In this document: one piece after another, positions 10,994-20,857 of the stretch | Numbering within the stretch: position 1 is the stretch's first letter | Layout: each line of letters opens with the position of its first letter | Assembly: GCF_963662255.1 (NCBI RefSeq) | Contig: NW_026912141.1 | Location: forward strand, 568,001-632,000 | DNA length: 64,000 nt | Direction of reading: 5' to 3' | From: Cinclus cinclus | Taxonomy: Eukaryota > Chordata > Aves > Passeriformes > Cinclidae | Program-made: the position numbers and the translations under genes | Notes under the pieces: generated by a model | The model's input: the letters and a program-made list of their open reading frames with translations, nothing else | Told to the model about the DNA's origin: nothing | Databases searched by the model: none

Positions 10994-12709
10994 TTCATCA
11001 CAGTCCAGCCCTGCAGCCTCTGGGGGGCCCTGTCAGGGACCATGGCACCCAGAACAATTTCCCAGGAAGTCCAAGTCTCACTGGCCATGGTTGTATTTGC
11101 AAACCGGGAGCAGCCATGCACATCCAGGGCCTTTCCATTTCCCAGTGGGCCCATTGCTAAGGGTAGGGAGCACATCTGGGAGTTGGCTTCTCCATCGGGA
11201 CAGCTTCTCAGCTCCTCATTTTTTCAACTGCTCTTTTAACAAACATTCATCTGTCCAACCAATGCCGCAGCTTGTGGATAGCCTGCTGTATGAAAAACCC
11301 AGCAGTCTTAATCACTGTGTTTTCCACACTAACAAAAAACACATTCCACATCACAGTGTCAGCAAACCCCATGAAAGCAGCCAATTTCATCCCTTCCTCC
11401 TGTATTCATTATAAACAGTCTCACAAAGTTTGCCGTGACGTTGATGTCCTTGTTAAAGCTTTTCTGTAGGGTATTCAGTGTTACATCCCTGAGCAACCAA
11501 AGCTAACACACGAGTACTGTCAGCATTATTTCACATTATTATTATTATTATTATTTATATAAAAATAAAAATATTATTTCATGACATGTAAGATATGCGT
11601 ACACATATGTATATATAATACAGTAACATTATTATATCACAAGCACAATAAAATTCAAGCTCAAGATTAAAACTTTTTCTGTGTCTCCATGTGGGAGTGT
11701 TCCAACACAAATTGTTCCTTCTGTTGCTGCTGTTTCCAATATGCTCTTAACAAAATCCCTCCTCATCCTCCCAAACCCACAAGTTCTTTTCCTTTTTCCA
11801 TATGCAATTTTGGGATGCATTTGAAGACACCCACTGGTTCAGCCTCTTTTAACTCACGGCTCCACTGCTCCCACGGTGCTCTGACCTCAGCCCACTCCTG
11901 AGACACACAACTCTAGGGAAGGGCTTCGCATCCAGCAATTTCCAACGGGTCGGACTCCTTACATTTACATTTTAAAAGTGACATTTTGTTGTGATCCAGC
12001 CAGACTATGCCACTTTGCTTTTACCAGTGGGCAAGGTCAGCACCAAAGACACAGACACCAGCTGAAGGAATTGCCTAATTTTCTAAAGTTCAAAGCAGCA
12101 AAGAATCACAGAAGGAGAAGCTCAGCAATGCACCCAGTCCTCACTCCCAAGAAGTGCCCGCAGTGATTAAGAAAGATCCATCAGCAGTTCCCCCCAGACT
12201 TTACCATCACCCAGATGCACACATCAGCTGGGGGAAGCTGTCACAGCCAAGGACTGCAGAGCCACTCCCGGACACTGGGAATTCCTGCAGGTGCCTCCAG
12301 CCACAGCTGAGGCTTCCAGCCCCGCTGAGAGAGGGCCCAGCTCTGACAGTGCTGAAGAAACAAACTGACAGCACTTCTAGTGCAGCAACATCTGGTTTCA
12401 TTCTCCTCTTGGCTCACACCCAGAGACTGGCCAGGGCTCAAGGAGGAACCCAAGGAGTTGGCTTTGACCAAACACACCCCAAACAAGGCCAGATGTTGGA
12501 TTTCATGGCCTTGTTCGGCTTCTAAATACACAAAGGTCAATCCACCTTTCACTCATGAGTGCATACATCTATCACAGCGCTCATGTCCGTGCATAGTTTG
12601 GTCATGTGTGGATACAAAGATAACATTTGGTTGGAAGGTTCATCCAGAGATCCCCTTTGGCTCAGGGCCTGGTGTTCAGCCCTCAGTCAGGGCCTCTTGT
12701 CCAGCCTTT

Positions 12710-12813
12710 GGTACTTCAGGCATGCGATTTACTGCTGGGCTTGACAGTGCTGGGTGAACAGCAGGACTGCATGAGCTCTGAGGTCTTTCCCAACTGGAAG
12801 GATTCTGTAATTC
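12710..12813 (+). mobile_element. CR1 LINE 3' end fragment (arm A)
   Basis: The stretch gcttgacagtgctgggtgaa and the following text, ending gaggtctttcccaactggaa and ggattctgtaattcc, is the characteristic 3' end of avian CR1 LINEs, running towards the ATTCTATG-like terminal repeat. It is 5'-truncated as is usual for CR1. Its upstream edge merges with the LTR-like repeat. Confidence 0.78.
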
Positions 12814-13462
12814 CAGGATTCCATCTGCTGCATTCGGCTAGGTCCATGTTAGCAGCATTCCTTGAGTCCAAAAGGCCCCTCTTGGTCAGCCCTTGTGGCC
12901 TAAGGCTCCAGCTCCTTTAGCTCCTGCTGCTAAGCTGCTCATGCTGAACGAGAGGGCTCAGGGAGAAGAAGAATACAGCTCATGCAATTCCTTCTGGGAC
13001 GCTGAGAGGGGAGGGTGTGGCACCAGGAGCATTGTTTGCTGTGGCCTCCTCTCTACCCTTCAGGCCCTTCAGTGCTTTGAAGCAGCCAAGAGCTTTCTTC
13101 AAGGGTGCAAGGAAGCAGCTGTTCCTGCTCCCAGCTCTGGCTCTTCCCACTCTCTGACCTTGACTGGTTTTGTCCCTCTGGCTGTGCCCTCTGCTCCCCC
13201 TGTGCTTGGTGGCTGCTGCCCAGGACTGTGGCACTGGCACACATCAAGGGCTCCAGCCCCTCCTTTCTCTGCCCTTGCAGCTGCCTGCTCACAGCAGCCT
13301 TTTCCACCTGGAAGCTCCCCATGGAGAGGGAGTCCCCACCTCTGTTCCCTGCACAACCTCCAGGATGCCAGCGCTGCCATCTCCAGTCCCTGCTGGCACT
13401 GAGGGTTCCCAGGTGCCCCAGGCTGCTGTGACACCACTGCACACGGCAGGAACAGTGCCAGG

Positions 13463-15289
13463 GGCTGTGCTCAAAGTCAGGTCCATGTGCTGCTGCTGCT
13501 GCTGCTGCTGCTGTGGGTGTCGTTTTTTTCCAGCCCTGCCCAGAGTCAGGGATCAGATCCAGGCACTGCTGCTGCTCCCTCGGGATCAGCCACAATTTGG
13601 CTGTTGCTGTCAGTGCCAGCAGAAGCGGTGGCTGGAGCAGCGGGTGCTGACAGTGCCCCAAGCACACACAGGGGTCCCTGGGCTGGGGGTTGGGAGCTGG
13701 GAGGCAGCTGCCCCTTCTTCTCCCTCTGCCCCTTCTTCTCCCTCTGCCCCCACAGAGCTGGGCCAGGCACAAGGGGGGGCAGCACAGCAAACAGGGAGCC
13801 TGCAAGTCTCTTCCAGCCCTGTCTGCTGAGAGTTTGGCCCTTGGAGCTCCAGGTGGACAAAGGCAGCTGCTCCTGGTCCCTCTGTGTGTCCCTGTGTTCA
13901 GCTGTGCTGCTCCATCAGTCCGTGCCCAGCAATGGGAAAAGCCTCAGGCCTGCAGGGCCAGGAGCTGCTGGGCTCGCCTGGGCAGCTCAGCCAGCGGGAA
14001 GGAGCTGCTCCACACGGGAACCAGGAGCGAAGGACACTCCTGTTTTAGGAGAGGATTTCTGTTCTAGGAAAAACAAAAAACATAGAAAAGGAAAAAAAAA
14101 ACACAGAAAACATGTGAAAGATACAAACAAAACAACGTGTTAGTGAAAAGTAGTCCAGACCTTTGGATAAAGGGGCAACCGATCTTTTTAAAACAAGGAC
14201 TAAGTTATTTACTTTAGAAACGTGCTGATGGTATGGATCCATCTTACTGACCTCAGCAGCCTATTTAAAACGATGTTGGGGTTTATTTCCAATATTGTTA
14301 TTTTCAATTGTGGTTGAAGCAAGAGGAAATTGCTTTGTGCCCTGCCAGCTCCAAGCAGGACTGGGAAACTAAACTCTGTCAAACCCCAAATCCTTTTTGA
14401 AGATGCCCTTCCTTCTCACCCTTCAAATGAGGTGCGCTGTTCCCTTTGAAATTGTCAGTGATTTCTTCAAGATGGAAAGACCCACTTACAGCTTTTTGCT
14501 CTGGTTTGGAAGTGCAGAAGGGCAACTCTCCATCCATCAGCTCCAGACTGCACTGCCTTAGGAACACGGCCCACTCGCCAGGTTTTGCCCACTCGTGGCA
14601 CTTCTAGAGGAGGAAGAAATTGCACAATTGCTACGGCACAATTCCAGACAAAAAGGAATGGAGACAGACAAAACATCCTGTGGAGATCCAGGCATTCAGC
14701 TGGGACCGTGGAGAGTTTGGGTTCTTGCCAATTGGGTGTGTGTCCCTAACTGCAATCTCTTGGCCTGCAGGAGAGTCTCCCTCACCTGCAAAAGCAGAAA
14801 GCTCAGGCGGTGTGCTGGGAACGGGCTCGTGTGATGCAAAGCTCTCAGAGCCCTGTGAGGGCAGAGCGGGCCCAGCCGTGCCCAGGGCTGAGCCCAGCAG
14901 AGCCCTGGCACGGCCCAGAGCTGCCTCAGCATCCGCAGAGCCCGGCTGCAAGGAGAGAACCCAGAAACCACCCCTCAGCTGAAGGCTCCTGTCCCCCTTG
15001 TCCCAACCACGAGCAGTGCCCAGGCCATGCTGCCTGTGCCCAGAGCTGGGCACAAACCTCCCAGTCACTGCTGCCTCTGGGAGCAGAGCACGAGGGCAGG
15101 ACATGTGCCCAGCCTGCAGCCAGCCATGGCACATCCAGCCCCTCAGCAGCTGCCCAGAGCCAAAAAGCACCTTGGCAGCCCACTGAAGAACTCCTTGCAT
15201 CTACTCCAGCAAAGGGGGAACCTTTGGTTGCCAGCCAGGGGCCAGGCCATGCCCAGATCTGGGAGCATCCCCCTAGCTGTGGACTCACC
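13463..15289. other. spacer 1, downstream of the kinase gene
   Basis: No gene recognised. It contains a (TGC)n run (13488-13513), a duplicated 20-bp ccccttcttctccctctg motif (about 13709-13748), an A-rich block (about 14066-14125) and an AATAAA on the minus strand near 14284 that could serve the kinase transcript 1.4 kb past its stop. Positions 13895-13975 still match 20020-20097 inverted, so the palindrome continues beyond a 432-bp block (13463-13894) missing from the right arm. Copy 2 is 44900-46730, with one more TGC repeat. Confidence 0.6.
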
Positions 15290-15440
15290 TGCACACTGGG
15301 CGTGGAGCGTGTCTTTGAAGAAGGTGCCAGAATCAAAGTCCATCATCTCCTGCTGCCAGTGGCCAGGTCGAGGAAGAGGCTGTCAGCCTTGAGGTTGTCC
15401 TTGCAGCAGCTCCACGTGGTACAGCTTCTCCAGGGGCTGC
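15290..15440 (-). pseudogene. relic of a PIM-like exon 4, copy 1
   Basis: Downstream of the kinase gene and on the same strand, this segment is a diverged copy of the 3' half of its exon 4. The activation-segment equivalent reads MDFDSGTFFKDTLHAQCAG, against [19 protein letters not shown] in the gene, and it is still followed by a GT donor (ctcacc on the plus strand at about 15285). The DFG glycine is changed (DFD) and the HRD-loop portion is lost to indels. No other exons accompany it. It looks like the remainder of an earlier tandem PIM copy rather than an alternative exon. Confidence 0.7.
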
Positions 15441-15667
15441 TGCTCCTTCCCTGGGGGCCAGACCAGGCTGTCAGTGTTCTGCCCAGGGACTCAGCCATCA
15501 CTGAAGCAGGACAAGTAAAACCAGGATGCATGGTGGCCGCCAGTGCTTGCAAGACCAGCTCAGCTCCAGAACGGACGTTCCCATCTGATGACCCCTGCTC
15601 CATGGTACAGGCAGGAGAAAAAAGTCTGTGTTTCTTTGCTTCTTATCACCAAGACACGTGTGGAGCT

Positions 15668-15693
15668 GTTTGATCCAGGCTCCCGGATCAAAC
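15668..15693 (-). promoter_or_regulatory. stem-loop in kinase 3' UTR, copy 1
   Basis: gtttgatcc / ggatcaaac form a perfect 9-bp stem with an 8-nt loop, 26 bases after the kinase stop codon. Both kinase copies have it unchanged. Function is unknown. Confidence 0.5.
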
Positions 15694-15718
15694 GGTGCCT
15701 GTGAATCTCTCCCATCTT

Positions 15719-18197
15719 CTAGGGCAGGTGAACACCCTGCAGCCAGGGGTCATAGAAGAGATCTTCCAAAGATGGCCTGTCCATGGAGTGCATGCATAAA
15801 CACCATCTGATAACATCTTGGCACTCTGGGGAGAGAAACCACAAATCACCGGTCAGCTGGAGGAGGATCCTGTTCACTTTGCCCCACTGTTCCCGTGCCC
15901 AGGCTCTGCTGGATCTGCTCAGAGCTGGGCCTGAGCTTTGCAGTCAATTCCCTGTTTTGGAGGAGAGCAGGAGAGCAGGACATGTGCCACATCCCAGAGA
16001 TGAGGATTCACCTTGAGAGAGCCCTCGTGGGAACATGAGCTGGCCCCAGACGATGTCCCGGCCCTTCTTGAACGGGTGCTTCCCGCAGACCATCTGGTAC
16101 AGCAGGATACCCAGGGACCAGACCGTTGCTGCCTCGCCGTGGTAGCATTTCAGGTGGGTCCACTCTGGGGGGCTGTAGGACCGTGTCCCTATGGAATACA
16201 GATGGAGCTCATCACGGGGATGCTGCTGCTCCCAGCGCCTCACCCCAGCATCCCTGGGATTGGGGGGACCGCACCAGTGGCACAGGAGTGACCCGCTGCC
16301 TCGTCACCAACACCTGACTCCGGCGTACAAAAAGGAGGGACGGAAAAGAAACCACTGGTGTTGGGAGAGGGCAGCAGAAGCCCTGGGAAGGCCCAACCAT
16401 GACACCCAGAAGAAAAACCCACCCAGGGGTGGGAAAAACCCACTCTCCTCTCTGCTTGCATTGCCCCCAATAAACATTAACAAGCCAAGGCAAACAGGGG
16501 CAGCAAAGCAGTCCAAGCCCTTCCTCGCCTGCACACCAAACGGAGCCGTGCACGGGTCTGAGCCCCCTCTCTTGCTCCCCCCAGGGGGTTTGTGTCGGGC
16601 TGGCTGCCCCAGCTCCAGCCACGGCTGAGTGGGTGGTGAATGCCGTTGGCAGGGCTGGGAGCTGGCTCCCCTCTGATCCCCACTCAAAAGCAACTTTTGG
16701 TGCAGGAGAAGCAATCCCATGACCTGCAGCAAAGCGGGGAATCCAAGCGGGGTGCCACAGTCAGGCTGGACCATGAGATGCCCAGGGGCATCCCCCAGGC
16801 TGGGCTCACCTGCAAACTGGGTGTAGAGTGTGTCCTGGAGGAAGGTGCCACAGCCAAAGTCAATCAGTTTGGCCTGTCCGGTGGCCAGGTCGATGAGGAT
16901 GTTGCTAGGTTTGATGTCGCGGTGCAGGACCCCACAGCTGCTGCAGTGCCGCACGGCCTCCAGCACCTGGCGGAACAGCCCCCGCGCCTCCTCCTCCGGC
17001 AGGGAGCCCCGAGCCACGATGAAATCCAAGAGGTCCTGACATGGCTCGGGACGCTCCAGCACCAACAAGACGCAGCTGGGCAGCTCAAACCACTCCAGGA
17101 GCTGAATTACTCCACGGAACCCAGTGGACACCTTGTCCAGCAGCACGACCTCCAGGGGCGCACGGGCGCCGTTGGGCTGCGCGAGGACCACGATGCCGTC
17201 AGTGGGGCTGAGGCCGTGCCAGGGCTCTGGAACGCCTCAGCCAGCCCGGGATGCTCTGCATCCCCCGCTCAGCCCACGCCCGCTCTCCTTGCAGGGCTCC
17301 CGGCGGCTCCCAGCCTGCCGGGCCCAGGCTCCCCGCCGCCCGCAACGCCCCGGCTTCTGCCGCTGGCCCCGCTCACTCACCAGCTCGCCCCAATGGCGGA
17401 TGCGATCCCGCCGCACGCATTTGATGGCCACCTGCGAACCAAGGGGCAGCAGCGGGCTCAGATCGCCGCCCGGCCCGCCGCGCCCCGGCCTCCTCCTCCG
17501 CCCTCCATCTCTTCCTCTTCCTCCTCCTCCTCCTCCTCCTCCTCCGCCCGCCGCCGGCCCCGCCACTCACCGGGGCGCCGTCCGCGAGCCGGGTCCCCGA
17601 GAAGACGCTGCCGAAGCCGCCGCTGCCCAGCAGCGAACCCAGCCGGTACCGCTCCTGCAAGGCCCCCTGCGCCTTCCCTGCGGGCGACACGCGGCCGTCA
17701 GCGCTCGGCCCGGGGCCACACACGGCCCCCGACCGCCCCCCGACCGTCCCGGGCCGGGCATCCCCACCCGCCCCGGGCCCTGGCGGCTCGGGGCCGGCGG
17801 CCGCGCTGCCGAGCGGCGGAGCTCGGGCCGGGGAAGCCGCAGCGGAGGCGGCGGGAGCGGCCGCGCCGCGTGTGTCCTCAGCGGGCCCCTGGAGGAGCCG
17901 GGGCCGGGGCCGGGGCAGGGGCCGCAGCCGGGCCAGGGGCCGGAGGCGGGGCCGGAGCCGGGGTAGGGGCGGGGATCGGGGCCTGGCTCGGGGTCGGGGC
18001 CGGGGCCGGGCTCGGGTTCGGGCTCCGGCCAGGCAAAGCCAAAGGGCAGCGATGCTGCCCCAGCCCCAGGCACTGATGCCCGCCCAGCACCGCCACAGCC
18101 ACGAAAGCCAGAGCCGGGCAGAGGCGAGCCCGGGGTGGGACGGACGGGGCAGGTGACGGGGCAGCCCCGCCCGAGGCCGGGGGCGGGCCGGGGGCAT
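15719..18197 (-). CDS. PIM-like serine/threonine kinase, copy 1 (six exons)
   Basis: Exons on the minus strand: 18197-17768, 17677-17571, 17431-17381, 17176-16810, 16188-16012 and 15825-15719. All introns are GT-AG and phases agree, giving 412 residues. Internal exon lengths (107, 51, 367, 177 nt) and the proteins they encode follow the PIM1 layout. Visible motifs: glycine loop GSGGFGSV (161-168), VAIK lysine 183, the PIM-type proline hinge ERPEP (237-241), HRDIKPSN (Asp 283), DFG (Asp 302), SPPEW, and a C-terminal [17 protein letters not shown] kinases are constitutively active cytosolic/nuclear kinases that promote survival and growth. Unusual: exon 1 adds about 143 residues, Arg/Pro-rich with a Trp-rich hydrophobic segment (29-58), unlike the roughly 313-residue PIM1. 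The start ATG at 18197 (G at -3) is the only in-frame Met in exon 1. Exon 1 and its donor (gcgg|gtgggg) are the least certain part. Avian lineages with many PIM1-like copies are known. Confidence 0.85.
17513..17545 (+). repeat. (TCC)n microsatellite in kinase intron 2, copy 1
   Basis: An almost pure TCC run in the 139-bp intron between exons 2 and 3. Copy 2 (48966-49003) is 18 bp longer over the whole intron. On the transcript it is a (GGA)n tract close to the exon 2 donor. Confidence 0.9.
17898..18030 (-). repeat. GGGGCC-type repeat in kinase exon 1, copy 1
   Basis: Degenerate GGGGCC/GGGGTC hexamers on the plus strand, read on the coding strand as Arg-Pro/Arg-Ala-Arg-Pro codons. Copy 2 (49352-49432) is shorter by 54 bp, an exact 18 codons, so the reading frame survives. 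Runs of three to four G recur about every six bases, so four-stranded structures are possible. Confidence 0.85.
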
Positions 18198-18307
18198 GGC
18201 CCGGTCCGGCAGGGGGAGAGGGGGAGACGACGGGGGGGTCTGGGGAACGGAGCCCGGGGAGAAGGGATAGAATGAACAAGAAAGAGAGTAAGAGGGCTTG
18301 TAGACTC

Positions 18308-18385
18308 GCTGCTGCTGCTGCTGCCGCTGCTGCCGCCGCTGCTGCCGCTGCTGCTGCCGCTGCTGCCGCTGCTGCCGCTGCTGCC
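18308..18385 (+). repeat. (CTG/CCG)n triplet repeat upstream of kinase start, copy 1
   Basis: A mixed gctgctgccgct-type triplet run, 78 bp here and 30 bp shorter in copy 2 (49711-49760). It lies about 110 bp upstream of the start codon, in the 5' UTR or promoter. It opens alanine or arginine frames in several phases that should not be mistaken for genes. Confidence 0.9.
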
Positions 18386-20103
18386 GAAGCGCCGGGGCCG
18401 TTTGTCCGCGTGTCCGCGTGTCCGTTCGCCGCTCGCCCCACACGCCCCATGCCCGAGCCCCGCGCGCCCCGGGGCAGCCCCTGAGTCTGTCCAAACACGG
18501 GAACTTTGCCCTGTTCAGCCAAGGCCCAGAGTCCTGACTCCCGCACAGTGACACAGCAATCCCCTCGCTCGCTGCTGTGCATTGGCCCCGCTGAGGCTCA
18601 CACACTGCCGCCGGGGCACGTTCCCTGGCTGGAGGATTCCTGCCCCACCCAAGCACTGCCCTTATGTCTCCAGCATTGCTTTCCAACAAAGCCACGGGAA
18701 GGCAAACTCTCTGCAGCTCATGGTACTTTACAGTGTCTAAGACTCACAAGTCATCGACCAGGAATTGTAAGGGAATGCAGCCCTGACTGCAGCCCTCCCA
18801 GAGTAGATGACAAAAAGAATCTAAAACGGGGAAATGCAGGTGAACTGGGTGAACTTTGTCTGAAAGAAGGGTCATTTTTTTCTAATAATTTCTAGTCCAT
18901 TCCCTCAGCTTTTATGCTTCTTACAAGGCCATTTGCATGCCAGATTCCTCATCAAAGGAGAACCCTGAGCTTGTGGAACTGCGTGTCTGTTCCTCTGCAG
19001 GGACACTCAGGGTGAGACAGGATGCAATTTTGAAGCAATTGTGTTAAAGCAAAACCAGTTATTAAGTAGAGATTGATGTCCTTGCCCCAAACCAACAACC
19101 GTGGGCAAGTCCCTTTGGCTCAGCCTGGAGCAGTGACCTTGAGGGGTGTCCCCACTGCAGGGAGGAAGGCCCCCGCCCCTCCAAGGAGGGAAATGTTGGG
19201 ACACGCTGCCGTTAAAATCTGGCACGGGGCTCTTCCAGTCTGAAGTGCTGCCCTGTCAGGCAGATGTGCCCAGGCTGTGCCAGCTCAGCAGCTCTGCAGA
19301 AGTTCTCAGCGGTGGCACTTGGTTGTTCCTTTCTCTGGGCATTTTACCAGCTCTGCCACAGCTTCAGCTCCCTCTCAGGATGTTGATCTTGGGGATGGAG
19401 GAGTCAGGCTGGTTTCAGCACTGTTGACCCCAAAAGCAGCGTGATCCCCCTCTTCATTTCCCACCGGGAGCTTTGCAAACAGAGCCTTGTTGGAGTTGTT
19501 TGAGCCCATTCCAGGCAGAGCCTCCTGCTGCAGCAGGAACTGCCTTTCCTGTGCCATGGCCAGGGCAGACCCCGCTGCAGGAAAAGGCCCAGGCCAGCCC
19601 CAAGACAGGGAAGGCCTCGGGCACAAGTGCAGAGTGCCGTGGTGGCACCTGTGCCAGGGAGAGCCTGAGACACCAAAGGCACCTTGGCAGCAGCAGCTGC
19701 TTCCAGGGCATGGCCACAAGCCTCCCTTGGCAACCCGGCCTGGTGGCCACCACTGCAGAGCTGCAGCTTCAGGGGTCATTTCTGGCTGGGCTCTGCAAAG
19801 CCACACGTGCTCCAGGAACCCGACTGGGAAGCAATTGGCCCCAGCACCTTGGGGACAAGATATTAATGGCAAAACTCTTCATCCCTGCAGGGGCAGGAGA
19901 GGGACAGAGGAAAGGGAAGAGCCAGGCCCAGGGGACATGACTGCAATGGTGGTGGCTGGGAGGTCGGTGCCACTGCAGCAGCCTGGCTGGCCCTCAGCAG
20001 ACATTCTGGCCACAAGAGTTGTGAGCAGCTCTTGGCCCTGCAGGGCTGAGGATTTTTCCCCTTTGGTGGGCACAGACTGATGGAGCAGCACAGCTGAACT
20101 CCT
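18386..20103. other. spacer 1, upstream of the kinase gene
   Basis: No gene recognised. Past the CpG island (to about 18600) the base composition drops to normal. Open frames at 18506-18895 and 19473-20080 have no domain and overlap others on the opposite strand. The last 80 bases (20020-20097) are the inverted, more diverged continuation of the palindrome arm matching 13895-13975. Copy 2 is 49761-51477. Confidence 0.5.
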
Positions 20104-20753
20104 CCTGGCACTGTTCCCTGCGGTGTGCAGTGGTGTCACAGCAGCCTGGGGCCCCTGGGAGCCCTCAGTGCCAGCAGGGACTGGAGATGGCAGCGCTGGC
20201 ATCCTGGAGGTTGTGCAGGGAACAGAGGTGGGGACTCTCTCTCCATGGGGAGCTTCCAGGTGGAAAAGGCTGCTGTGAGCAGGCAGCTGCAAGGGCAGAG
20301 AAAGGAGGGGCTGGAGCCCTTGATGTGTGCCAGTGCCACAGTCCTGGGCAGCAGCCACCAAGCACAGGGGGAGCAGAGGGCACAGCCAGAGGGACAAAAC
20401 CAGTCAAGGTCAGAGAGTGGGAAGAGCCAGAGCTGGGAGCAGGAACAGCTGCTTCCTTGCACCCTTGAAGAAAGCTCTTGGCTGCTTCAAAGCACTGAAG
20501 GGCCTGAAGGGTAGAGAGGAGGCCACAGCAAACAATGCTCCTGGTGCCACACCCTCCCCTCTCAGCGTCCCAGAAGGAATTGCATGAGCTGTATTCTTCT
20601 TCTCCCTGAGCCCTCTCGTTCAGCATGAGCAGCTTAGCAGCAGGAGCTAAAGGAGCTGGAGCCTTAGGCCACAAGGGCTGACCAAGAGGGGCCTTTTGGA
20701 CTCAAGGAATGCTGCTAACATGGACCTAGCCGAATGCAGCAGATGGAATCCTG

Positions 20754-20857
20754 GAATTACAGAATCCTTCCAGTTGGGAAAGACCTCAGAGCTCATGCAG
20801 TCCTGCTGTTCACCCAGCACTGTCAAGCCCAGCAGTAAATCGCATGCCTGAAGTACC
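20754..20857 (-). mobile_element. CR1 LINE 3' end fragment (arm B)
   Basis: Inverted copy of 12710-12813; it begins ggaattacagaatccttcc on the plus strand, the antisense of the CR1 terminal repeat. Confidence 0.78.

Larger units (their letters stand above)
7998..12718 (-). mobile_element. decayed dUTPase-bearing ERV between LTR-like repeats (arm A)
   Basis: Two related direct repeats, 7998-8643 and 12028-12718, flank a 3.4-kb interior. On the minus strand both start TGAAGTACCAA and end in CCA, giving TG..CA borders. They share long identical stretches (for example around 8110-8310 and 12140-12340). The interior encodes a dUTPase remnant on the minus strand (10413-10993), as in class III (ERVL-like) elements. 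An (ATT)n microsatellite lies at about 11535-11560. No credible primer-binding site or target-site duplication was found, so the LTR call is provisional. Gag, RT and integrase were not recognised, so the interior must be largely deleted. Confidence 0.5.
5554..13462 (+). repeat. palindrome 1 left arm (A)
   Basis: This 7.9-kb arm is the reverse complement of 20104-28004. Paired positions sum to about 33558 at the outer end and 33567 at the inner end, so only a few bases of indels separate them. Sequence is near-identical, with scattered single-base differences. It carries the 150-bp tandem repeat, the X-box cluster, a decayed dUTPase-bearing ERV and a CR1 piece. Outside 5554 the match to arm B ends because arm B abuts an ERV there. 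Confidence 0.93.
17250..18500 (-). promoter_or_regulatory. CpG island over kinase 5' end, copy 1
   Basis: This block is extremely G+C- and CpG-rich compared with flanks and covers the upstream region and exons 1-3. No TATA box is seen, as expected for a CpG-island promoter. The transcription start cannot be placed. Copy 2 is 48690-49870. Confidence 0.6.

Noticed and set aside
12024..12045. primer-binding site next to the LTR-like repeat
   Set aside because: The string tggtaaaagcaaagtggc does not fit any tRNA 3' end I know, so no primer-binding site is claimed.
14810..15673. 287-codon plus-strand frame (copy at 46251-47114)
   Set aside because: Antisense to the PIM exon relic and 3' region, low complexity at places, no recognisable domain, no promoter evidence.
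16640..18076. 478-codon plus-strand open frame (and its copy at 48080-49480)
   Set aside because: It is the antisense of the kinase exons and CpG island. Its Ser and Arg/Pro runs come from the TCC and GGGGCC repeats, and no domain is visible.
18272..18484. poly-alanine frame over the triplet repeat
   Set aside because: Produced by the (GCT/GCC)n microsatellite; its length differs by ten codons between copies.
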